DNA of 64,000 nt from Kingdonia uniflora (Eukaryota > Streptophyta > Magnoliopsida > Ranunculales > Circaeasteraceae), in contig JACGCM010001844.1 in the NCBI GenBank assembly GCA_014058105.1, positions 868,001-932,000 of the forward strand, written 5' to 3'. Below, piece by piece: positions 55,372-64,000 of this stretch (position 1 is the stretch's first letter; every line of letters starts with the position of its first letter). Under the pieces are notes generated by a model that saw only the letters and a list, made by a program, of their open reading frames with translations, was not told where the DNA came from and ran no database searches. Both the position numbers and the translations under genes were made by a program.

Positions 55372-58181
55372 ATGAACAAAGAAGAAACATTGGGCACACA
55401 CAGCAAGGTAGAGGAGGAAAACGAACTTACTCAGCTCATGCAAGGAGTCACTACACACGACCCCATACCTTTTATTCATCTTGAAGACTTGATGGAACTA
55501 TCTCAAAACAAAATGGAAAAATGCCATAGCTTTTAAATCAATTTCACCAGACATAAGGGAACACATCATCATGGACGGAGTCTTGCGAGCGTGGGCAAAG
55601 ATTATTCCGCGTGTCCCTCCTTTCTCTTTCGAACGGGATTCAAGAGTTTTTATTGCTAACTTTGACAATACAAAGTACCTAGAAACCATCCTAAATTCCC
55701 AAACGGTGAACGTGTTTGGGTATTCCATATTCCAACAACGTTTCAACCCTATGTTATACCAATCAGAAATCAGATTCCCAAAGTTCCTATGTTGGGTTCA
55801 AATATCAGGTCTACCGTGCTGCATGCCGGGCAATGATATGCCCCGCATCATCGGAAACAAAATAAGAGAGTATGAAAGAGATGACTGGATAGATAATGCT
55901 ACTGAAAGCCGTCGAGGCAGCTTTGTTCGCATCCAGGTAAACCTGTTTACAGAGAAACCGTTGGTTTTGTCAATTCCGATATCGCATCCGACTCAGTTAT
56001 GTCCGGATCACAGTCCGTTACGAACGTTTAGAGGGATTTTGCCCTTACTGTAGAATTCTTACCCACACCCTATCCACATACAATCGTTATGAGAAGGTGA
56101 AACAAGAGCGAAACCGACTTAATTTAGATGATAAATTCAAATTTCACTACGGCTCGCACATTCAAATAAAACTGCCAAAAAACATCACCGAACCACGTTT
56201 CAAGAATTTCTATTCCGGCAACCAATCCCCTACAAACCATCACCAATACCCCTTCCAGCATGAGCAGGGCATGAACTGTGACCAAAAAACCAATATGAAT
56301 TGGCAGAACAACCAGAGAAATGGAATTCTTACCTTGATGGAAACGAAGATACAACCGTTCGTCACAGAACCAACCCATAACCCCCAGTAGAACTACCTTC
56401 AGAACAAGACTTACAATCAGCGACTTGACTCAGATTGGCTTCAGCAGTTTTGCCTCAGGCCAGAAAACAAATGGATAGTGAACAGTATGGCTACAGTGGG
56501 AACTTTTTTTATATTAGCAGGGGTGCCGAACATCTAGGCAGCACGTCGTCCGTCCCAGATTTTGGTGGGTCCGAAATAGCAAGGACTATTGATTTTGACG
56601 AGTTCGCTGAGGATAGATGTCACAATCGCAAGGGTAAGGAACAGTCGGGACCCACGCCTACTCTTCACAAATTATTGCATTTGGGAGGGTCCACTCCATC
56701 ACATCTTACTCTCCTCGACAACAAGCCTGCATGGAGGCAGCAGTATCAACAATGGCATGATGGCTTGGTTTATGGACCCACAGAGTAACATCTGCTTTCT
56801 ACCCGAACAAACTTTACGGCTAGCAAATCTATAAACTCTATTTTTTTAAACGAGCTAGGGACACACCTCGAAAACCATCATAACGGTCTGAATTCAGTGA
56901 TGGGTCACAAGCAGACTTTTTGCCAAACGGATACTTTGTTGAAAAGCCCAATACAACTTAACTCGAGACAGTCCCGCGGCAGAGAACACAACAGTCCAAG
57001 CTCATCATTGGAGGCCCAAATTTCTCTTCTCACATGCCCATAACCGATCCGCGCTCCACTCAGAACTTTGTGGAGAGAATCACGCTACCCGGACCGAGTT
57101 CGGTGGTGGGCCTGGGCCAAAATCTCGTGGACTATACTAGCATAACATCCCCACTCCAAAAGGCTTTTTTGTTCAAACCCCTCAAGAAGAGACCGATCAG
57201 ACCCAAGGCCAACCAACGACCAGCTTTGACACACTTCCTCTTTCCGCTTAGCCCGACCGACAAGACTCCCCTGACTATTTCGGCCAATATCACACCTAGC
57301 TCCATTTCAACACCGACATTCTCTTCTACGGAGCCTACCCAGCTTGAAATTGGCTATTCCTCCCCGGACCACTCGGGTTGGGTTACACCAACTCACAGCG
57401 ACTTCTTCAGAGACGGGTCTACCAACAGATTTGGGAACAGCACCAAAAAACAACAAAAATGTAAACGCCCTCTCACGGGTTCTCCGGCCTCAGCAGAAGG
57501 TACGGGCGATTCTCAACCAACCAAGGTGTGCATTATTCATTTTCCTTTCAGCCTATTTGCTCTTATTCATGATTATGGTCTGAAATTTTTTATACCTGCT
57601 AGTTCGATCTTTCCTTTGTTATTTTCTATTCCTCATACCCCTCAACCTGACCGGGGTAGGCCCCCTGGGTATAGAAAGCACAAATCTAGAATTCTAAACA
57701 AAAACCTGCTATACCTGCTAGTTTGATCTTTCCTTTGTTATTTTCTATTCCCCATACCCCTCAACCTGACCGGGGTAGGCCCCCTGGGTTTAAAAAACAT
57801 AAATCTAGAATTCGAAATGAAAACCTTAGCGTTCACGTTAGAAACAAAACCCCTAAGATTGGACGTGCCCAGTCGACGGGGAGGGGATTTTGGAATACGG
57901 GTTCATATTATTTTAAAAGACACTTTGGCTCGTATTCTTGCTTCGACCCTCATCGCTGGACTAAGCCAGCCTGAACTATTTTGAAAATGACTAGGGGTAA
58001 GAAGAGCAAGTCTCCTAAACTACTTTCAAGGGTTGGGAAGAGCTTTGAAGATATCCGTAGATATTTTCGCGCTTCAGCCCAGACTTTCATTGCCTTGCCG
58101 CATCCTTCCGTTTTTTCCCATTTTGTGGCCGCCATCGCCATTGGCAAAATTTGGAAAAATGACACCGGTAAGAACACCTGA
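55372..58181 (+). pseudogene. LINE ORF1 (DUF4283-type domain, defective zinc knuckle)
   Basis: It starts MNKEETLGTHSKVEEENEL; a frameshift near 55,530 is followed by the DUF4283-like domain (GVLRAWAKIIPRVPPFSF, FPKFLCWVQISGLPCCMPG, IGNKIREYERDDW). The knuckle near 56,030-56,072 reads FCPYCRILTHTLSTY; the last Cys of CX2CX4HX4C is Tyr. A Pro/Ser-rich tail with several stops follows. A 119-bp tandem duplication lies at 57,601-57,838. ORF1 proteins bind LINE RNA. Confidence 0.78.
57601..57838 (+). repeat. 119-bp tandem duplication in LINE ORF1
   Basis: Two copies, beginning AGTTCGATCTTTCC (57,601) and AGTTTGATCTTTCC (57,720), each containing CAACCTGACCGGGGTAGG. They are about 90% alike by eye. 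The encoded phrase HTPQPDRGRPPG appears twice in different frames. Confidence 0.9.
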
Positions 58182-58298
58182 ACCCCCTCAACACACACCC
58201 CTCGTCCCACCAGTATTCACCATCCCTTCAAAGCCAAGTATATTTCGGAAGCACCAAGTATATTTTGGAAGTGGGCCCGACACCGCCCTCGGTGATCA

Positions 58299-59200
58299 AT
58301 GATAGTTCTTTCTTGGAACTGCAGGGGTAGCGGGAAACCCGCCACCCTTAGGGAACTCCTTAACATCCAAAGTAAGCACAAATCGAACGTGCTTTTCCTA
58401 TCTGAAATAAAGACCTCCGACCCTGACTCTTTCAAGAAGTTCGCCAAGCTGGGCTTCGATCACTCCCATATGGAGGCCACGACTATCAATAACGGGGGAG
58501 GTCTCTGACTTGCCTGGAATAAAGACATCGAGATGCACATTCTGGCCTCCTATCCCAGAGGCATTGACACATTTATTTCTTCTCCAGGGTACAATCCTAC
58601 ACCGAAGTCCCCGCGGGTTCATTGGATGTGTTCCTTCACCTATGGTCCTCCTGAAACCCAGAGCCGGCTCCCTTACTGGACGGCTATTTCACAAATGGCC
58701 ACCTGGATCCCTATTCCCTGGCTCATTATCGGCGATCTGAACTACATTGTATGTAAGGAGGAGAAATTTGGGAGAATACCTTTTGACGGGTCCCTCCCTA
58801 ACCCCCTGGAAGACTTTATGTTAAACTCGGCTATGATTGACTTGGGTTTCTCGGGTGTCCTGTTTACTTGGTCCAATAAAAGAAAAGGGAGGGATTTGAC
58901 TAAGCTCATATTAGATCGAGGCCTTGCCTCTGGGTGGTGGAGAACCAACTTTCCTGAGGCGACTATCAGGAACCTCCATATTATCGGGTTAGACCACAGT
59001 CATATCCTTCTTAACACGACCCCTTTCACCCATCAACTCCCCAAGCAATTTCACTTTCTTTCCTTCTGGCCCGATCACGCCGACTACCAGGAGGTCATCA
59101 AAAAAGCCTGGGAGGCGGACCAGACTGGTTCCCGATCGCTCCAGCTGTGTTAGAAGCTAAGGCACACCAAGCGCGAGTTGTAAACCTGGAACAGAGATGT
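58299..59200 (+). pseudogene. LINE ORF2 endonuclease domain
   Basis: It starts MIVLSWNCRGSGKP and contains FLSEIKTSDPDS (catalytic Glu), then IPWLIIGDLNYIV (Asp and Asn), FTWSNKRKGRDLTKLILDRGLA and IIGLDHSHILL (family SDH, Ser replaced by Leu). This apurinic-type endonuclease nicks target DNA to prime insertion. A stop at 58,506 replaces Trp in GGLW, and another lies at 59,151. Confidence 0.87.
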
Positions 59201-60560
59201 CTTCAACGTCACTTCTAGTTTGGTCAAGGACCTCCGCGAAGAGATAAGAAAACTTCAGCTTGAGCCTACTACGGAGCAGACTGCCTTGGCTGAAAGTTCG
59301 CTTCAAGCTAATCTGGACTCCATCCTTACCCAGGAGGAATTTTTGTGGAAAGATAAGTCCAGAGAGCTATGGCTCAAGGAAGGCGACCGCAACACCAAGT
59401 TTTTTCATGTCTATAATCTGCAGACGTCATCAGAACAATATTCAGAACATCCACAAAGAAGAGGGATCCTGGGCGCACGAAAGAAAAGACATTGGAGATG
59501 TTTTACTTAACTTCTATGAAAACCTGTTCCAATCCTCCACCCCTCCCACTAAGATTGAAGACCTCCAGGTTATGGACAATATCATTACTACTGAAGACAA
59601 TAACACCCTCATCAAGATCCCTACCATGGAAGAAATTAAAGAAGCCCTTTTTTCCATGAATCCCAAAAAATCCCCGGGACTGGATGGTTTTACGCCCCTT
59701 TTCTATCAGAAATTCTGGGACACCCTTAAAATTGACCTTGTTCCAGCCATCCAAAGTTTCTTTCAGACGAACCACATGCTAGGCGAATTTAACCATACCA
59801 ACGTTACTCTCATTCCTAAGATCAAAAACCCTACGAGTCCTGCTCATTTCCATCCCATCAGCCTCTGTAACGTAAAATTCAAGATAATTACCCAAATCTT
59901 GGCTGGTAGACTGAAGTCCTTCCTTCACAAAATCATCTCTCCCACTCAGAACGCTTTTGTCCCTGACCGCCAAATCTTTGACAATATTATCATGGCCTAA
60001 GAGATCCTCAGATCCCTGGCTAGGAAAAAAGGTACGTCCAATTACATGGCGATGAAGCTCAACCTTAGCAAAGCTTTCGACAGAGTAGAGTGGAGCTTCC
60101 TGGGTGATACCATGAAAGCCATGAGATTCTGTGAGAAATGGTGCTCTTGGATCCACCAATGCATTTCCACCACTACCCTCTCTTTCAACCTTAACGGCTC
60201 ACCTTATGGTTTTCTTAAACCGGAGAGGGGTCTCAGACAAGGTGACCCCCTCTCCCCTTTCCTGTTCCTCATCTGTATGGAGATTCTCTCACGTATCCTC
60301 CTTAAAGTAGAGAATAAAGGGGATCTTCATGGTATCAAGACTGCAAGGGGTAGTACTCCGGTCTCTCACCTCCTCTTCGCCGATGACTATTTCATCTTTT
60401 GTAAAGCTACCTTGGAGGAAGCGGGCACCCTTAAAGAAGCTCTTGACTCTTTTAAAAAGTGTATGGCCAGGAGATCAGTCTTGATAAATCCTGTATCATC
60501 TTCAGCAAAAATGACCACCAGCGGCACCACAGGCTGATTCAACGCATTCTCTGTATTAAG
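59201..60560 (+). pseudogene. LINE ORF2 reverse transcriptase, first catalytic Asp changed
   Basis: Motifs in order: KEGDRNTKFFH, NPKKSPGLDGFTPLFYQKF, VTLIPKIKNP, QNAFVPDRQIFDNIIMA, KLNLSKAFDRVEW, GLRQGDPLSPFLF and HLLFADDYFIFC. The motif A Asp (KLD in relatives) is Asn here (codon near 60,052), while FADD is intact (near 60,379). A frameshift near 59,420 and stops at 60,000 and 60,537 add to the damage. Confidence 0.88.
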
Positions 60561-61690
60561 CGGGATACGGGTAGGGACAAATATCTCGGCGCCCCTCTCA
60601 CTTTCGACCGCAAGAAAACTCTGAACTTCCAAGAGATTATTGATCGAGTTTCAAAGCGTATCGAAGGTTGGAAAGCTAAAAACCTCTCCCAAGCGGGTAG
60701 ACTTACCCTTATAAAAGTTGTTAACTCAGCAATCCATTTTTACCACATGTCCGTTTTTCCTTTCCCTATCAAGACTTGCAAGAAGCTGGACTCCATTAAT
60801 GTTAGATTCTTTTGGGGTACCAATGGGGTCGACTCGAATAAGACCCACTTCATTAGCTGGAAGAAAATATGTCGCCCAAAAGATCACGGTGGGATGAGCA
60901 TCAGGACATCCCTCGCCCACAATCAAGCCCTTCTTGCCAAGTTATTCTGGAGAGTTATTAAAGAGCCAGACACAATTTGGGCCCACAATTTGATCAAACG
61001 TTACTTACCCAAGGAATCCCCTATGCTCTCCTCTCCTAAAGCCTCCGACTCTTGGATCTGGAAAGGGATTCTTAATACTAGAAATAACATCTGGACTGAG
61101 CTCATTTGGCATATCGGGGACGGAGATAGCGTCGACTACTGGCTTGAGCCCTGGATTCCAAGTATCCCCCTTGGTCGCCCTCATGGGCCTGCCCCTTCTC
61201 ATCGAATGACCATTAAAGTTCCAGCACTTATTTTCCCCACCCAACGCATTTGGAAAGAGACGCTCATCCGTGATCTGTTCCATCCTGATGTGGCCAACCT
61301 TATTCTTTGTATCCCGCTCAGCAAGTATTCTGCCAAAAACACGCTCAGGTGGAGAAGCTCCCACATTGGTACCCTTACGGTGCAATTGGCCTACCTCTCC
61401 TCCTTTCACAAGAGTCTGGAGCACTCGCATGACAACGGTCAAGCTTTCGACAAAGACACCTGGAATGTCATTTGGAAGATAGAGGTCCCCTTTCGAATAC
61501 AACTCTTCCTATGGAAAGCCATTCAGGACGGCATCCCCACCAAGCATAATCTCTGGCACGGGGACGCAGACTCTTACATCTTGTGCCCCAGATGCGGCGA
61601 AGAAAAAGAAACCACAACACATGCCCTTCTCTTCTGTAAGAAAGTTCATAATTTCTGGTTACGACGCCTCCCGGACAGCAGACTCTGAAG
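60561..61690 (+). pseudogene. LINE ORF2 linker and zinc-binding RT-associated domain
   Basis: One open frame covers 60,459-61,688 (409 codons). It includes DKYLGAPLTFDRKKTLNF, IEGWKAKNLSQAGRLTLIK and the zf-RVT-type region WKIEVPFRIQLFLWKAI with CPRCGEEKETTTHALLFC (C-x2-C...H...C) near 61,584-61,640. It ends at a stop 15 residues later, where the sequence switches frame into RNase H. Confidence 0.82.
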
Positions 61691-62048
61691 AGGCAGAGGC
61701 GGTTGCAGTGATTAGAGGCATGGAGGCCGCTCTGGGAAGGGGTTTGGAGAGAGTGATGGTTCTTACAGATTATCGGCGCCTTGTCAGTGCTTTTGAGTCA
61801 GGATCTACTGACCTTTCTTGGGGAGCCTTCACCCTTGCTCTAGAGATGTTGTTCCTTGTTGGCCGTTTCCTTGAGTTTAGATTTCAATTTTTTAGTAAAT
61901 GTTTTAATTTTGAGGCGCATGCTTTAGCTGCCGTGGGAGCGTGTTCCCCAGCTCTTTCAATTTTTGAGCCCATGGGGCCTTGGACCTCGTTGACGCGGCT
62001 ATTTTTGTACTCCCTATTGTGGTTTAATATTAATTTATGGTCGCTTAC
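61660..62048 (+). pseudogene. LINE C-terminal RNase H
   Basis: In a different frame from the preceding zinc domain: EEAEAVAVIRGMEAALGRG, VMVLTDYRRLVSAFESG and FNFEAHALAAVGA. This is a plant RVT_3-type RNase H, with the first beta strands missing. The abrupt join suggests a deletion at about 61,660-61,690. The element ends soon after at the A-tail. Confidence 0.78.
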
Positions 62049-62068
62049 AAAAAAAAAGGTAACCGAGT

Positions 62069-62233
62069 TTGATGTGAGTGCCTACAATCGTTTTCTAACC
62101 GGTCTTTGACGTATCCTCTTTAACCCCCATCTCTCAAATTAAAATCGGTAGGCCGGCACCGCAATCCATGATTAGCCAACAATAGCAGCATTAAACTCGT
62201 CAAAACACACGCACAGAGTGTCTACAATCCGTC
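62069..62233 (+). promoter_or_regulatory. Short upstream region of the host gene
   Basis: About 165 bp between the LINE target duplication and the ATG, resembling a plant 5' UTR. Any further upstream promoter has been pushed 7 kb away by the LINE. Confidence 0.4.
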
Positions 62234-62728
62234 ATGAGAAAAGGCAGAAAAGCAAGACAACAAGAACCTCTTCTTCCCCAACTGTTAGAAGAGAATTGGG
62301 TCATCAAACCCTTAAACCCAGACACCAATGATCTCACACAACACCACAACGACCCTCATCAACATCAACATCAACCAAACCCTAGCTCCTCAACAATACC
62401 CATCTCTGAAATCCTCCCAAAACCATCCAAAACACGTCCTAAACCGAGACAATTCTATCGAAAACCAGATACCCATGTTGCTAAAAATGCGCAAATGGAG
62501 GTGGGTACTTCGAGTACTTCCCCAAAAGAGGAAGAAAATGAGGAATCTAGAGATTGGGTTGAGTTAGAATTGGAGGAAGTGAAGGTTAAAGAGAGTTCTG
62601 GGTCAGTTAATGGCGTTGACTGTATCGATGACGTTGGGAGTAGATTGGAAGAGTTTATATTGGGGTCTGAGGAGCCTGAATTGTCTGAAGAGCAGCTGAG
62701 AAGTAACAATCAGTTGCAGGAGGATGAG
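62234..62728 (+). CDS. First coding exon of a host gene (possible RWD-domain E3 ligase)
   Basis: ATG at 62,234 (MRKGRKARQQEPLLPQLLEE). 165 uninterrupted codons run to a donor GATGAG|GTAACT at 62,728/62,729, phase 0. The protein is Pro/Gln/His-rich early, then acidic (DWVELELEEVKVKESSG), ending SEEQLRSNNQLQEDE. The end resembles the start of an RWD domain (NDQLQ-DELLALE-IYG), as in plant RBR/RNF14-like ubiquitin ligases; this is a guess from memory. The remaining exons are outside the window. Base composition differs from the nearby elements and the frame is clean, so it is the best functional host gene here. Confidence 0.6.
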
Positions 62729-63100
62729 GTAACTATGATGTTTTTTCTTGTATTAATGATGGTAGATCAGTTAATAGGATACTAAGTACTTGTCTAAGCG
62801 AACATAATTTAATGTTTCCAACAATCACAGAAGATAGAGTGATAAGACTAATGTGGGCTAGATGCATATGTAAAAGTGAACTTTGTCTAGGTGTAGTCAA
62901 ATGTGGAAGATTTTTATGTTTTGGCTAGGTTAGCTGATTGGTAAAGAGAGGGTTATGTTAGGCTTTGAGTACATTATAAACTCTTGTACATCTTCAGTTG
63001 TCTCAAATAAAATGACAATCAATATCAATCATCATCTCATGATTGTCCGTTGGTTGGGATGAAATTTCAGGTCGCTGCAAGAGTGAAGTTAAAATTGTCT
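62729..63100 (+). other. Presumed first intron of the host gene
   Basis: AT-rich, starts GTAACT, no coding signal. It continues into a LINE fragment of opposite orientation. Confidence 0.5.
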
Positions 63101-63129
63101 TACCACTCACCAATTCCATATTCTATTAC

Positions 63130-64000
63130 TGAACTTCTTTATCTTTTTGACGGGCAAGCTTAGGCACCGCATGAACCATATTTGTTAAAATGCACCCCCC
63201 CATCCTCCTCTTGACCTCTTCATTAGTCTTTAATTCAGCTGGAAAGGAGTTAGGGGTTAACAATACTTCACCATCGTCTGTTACATAGGATGCAGTAAAA
63301 TGAAGACCTCGATATTACTCTCTGAAAGCATGATAAATTTTAAAACTAGAGAGGGATCCTGTCAAATGCCAAACTTCTTCAATCATGTCAATGTACTGCC
63401 ATGGTGGAGCCTTTCTCTTGGTCGCATAGGTCACCATTTGCTTAGAATTAGTGGCAAGCCATATGTGTCAATGCTTGCTGGATGCCAATCTCGATACCTC
63501 TCCAAATTGCATATAACTTGTTAATATAAGCCGAGAGATTTAGCTGAGGTTTTCTAAGCATTGTTTTACAACATGAGCATACATAATGTCTTCTTTAAAG
63601 AGCACTAGCAAATCGTCAGCAAATGCTAGATGAGTCAACAATGGTTTCTTGCATTTGGTATGTAGTTCAACGACTTTTCTTGTACTTTCTGCTCAAGTAA
63701 GGTGCCCATACACTCCACCAACACAAACAGATAAGCTAAAATTGGATCACTTGATCCTTTCTTGCCTCTGAGGTATCCCTTTACGGAAACAGTCATGGAG
63801 ATTGAGTACGTAGTGGTTGTGATGTATACTTCAACCCACTTGATGAACTCAACCGACATGTTCAGTCCCTGAAGCACTTTGATGATTGTCTCCCACTGCA
63901 CATAATCATAAGTTTTCTTAATGTTTGTTTTTGATGTTCACTTCTTTTGTGACTTGATGTTTCTATTTAATTTCTAAGGTGCTCATGTGCCACAAGTAAT
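63130..64000 (-). mobile_element. LINE fragment (RT domain), continues beyond right edge
   Basis: On the minus strand, 63,901-63,635 reads MQWETIIKVLQGLNMSVEFI, VEVYITTTTYSISMTVSVKG, AYLFVLVECMGTLL and ends in an L1-type pattern. It is followed by HLAFADDLLVLFKEDIM (FADD near 63,630), the non-LTR RT active site. The normally conserved GLRQGDP reads GSSDPI. The part 63,540-63,130 gives further broken LINE phrases in other frames (WHPASIDTYGLP). Confidence 0.78.

Larger units (their letters stand above)
55015..62056 (+). mobile_element. L1-type LINE, nearly full length
   Basis: Plus-strand order is pyrimidine-rich 5' UTR, ORF1 (55,372-58,181), ORF2 (endonuclease, RT, zinc knuckle, RNase H; 58,299-62,056) and an A9 tail at 62,049-62,057. 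AGGCAACGGAGT (55,003-55,014) before and AGGTAACCGAGT (62,057-62,068) after match at 10 of 12 and are a probable target duplication. Both ORFs are broken. It sits about 180 bp upstream of a host start codon. Confidence 0.88.

Noticed and set aside
57034..57726. Separate host gene suggested by a 230-codon frame
   Set aside because: It lies between LINE ORF1 and ORF2, is Pro/Ser-rich like LINE ORF1 tails, and is in the same orientation as the LINE; treated as ORF1.
1..64000. Bacterial or organellar operon
   Set aside because: No ribosome-binding-site-spaced gene chains, no rRNA or organellar genes; introns and retroelements dominate.

Overview
The window is nuclear DNA of a flowering plant, most likely a eudicot. 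It is AT-rich, has almost no conserved genes, and is filled with LTR retrotransposons, an L1-type LINE and a PIF/Harbinger DNA transposon. The few host pieces carry plant-style splice sites (polypyrimidine tract plus CAG; GTAAGT donors). No prokaryotic, organellar or CRISPR feature is visible. Coordinates of LTR ends, splice sites and motifs were read by hand.

Layout. (1) <1-9,686: Ty3/Gypsy Tat-lineage element on the minus strand (called G1), cut by the left window edge. (2) 9,687-10,037 and 20,846-21,745: host sequence with candidate exons of one minus-strand gene, split by a 10.8 kb Copia element (CoB, minus, 10,038-20,845) of SIRE/Maximus type with an extra ORF after pol. (3) 21,746-42,496: a decayed Copia element (CoA, minus) with 0.26 kb LTRs. 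Inside its leader sits a second Tat element (G2, plus, 28,106-41,577) flanked by a perfect TGCCA target duplication. (4) 43,708-49,116: a 5.4 kb Tork/Tnt1-like Copia (CoC, plus). (5) 51,175-54,878: a Harbinger element with TTA duplication, a broken minus-strand transposase and a chimeric plus-strand accessory gene. (6) 55,015-62,056: a nearly full-length L1-type LINE (plus) ending in an A-tail with a degenerate 12-bp target duplication, about 180 bp upstream of the first exon of a host gene (62,234-62,728). (7) About 63,100-64,000: a second LINE fragment on the minus strand inside that gene's presumed first intron.

The most interesting structure is the 3' half of the two Tat elements. Between pol and the 3' LTR, G2 carries an antisense cassette: a multi-exon gene whose introns are conserved in position and splice sites with G1, plus two related ~90-105 residue ORFs, each antisense unit preceded by its own TATA box on the antisense strand. 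Antisense extra ORFs are known in Tat elements. The conserved introns, the duplicated small ORF and the separate TATA boxes are what I would follow up. The second candidate is the intact 299-324 codon ORF after pol in CoB, which has outlasted a pol full of stops. The third is the Harbinger accessory gene, which joins a plant-mobile-domain-like fragment to the usual accessory-protein C-terminus.

Almost every pol gene is inactivated, several at catalytic residues (G1 protease, G2 reverse transcriptase, LINE reverse transcriptase). The window is therefore mainly a record of nested insertions into a host locus, with few active genes.
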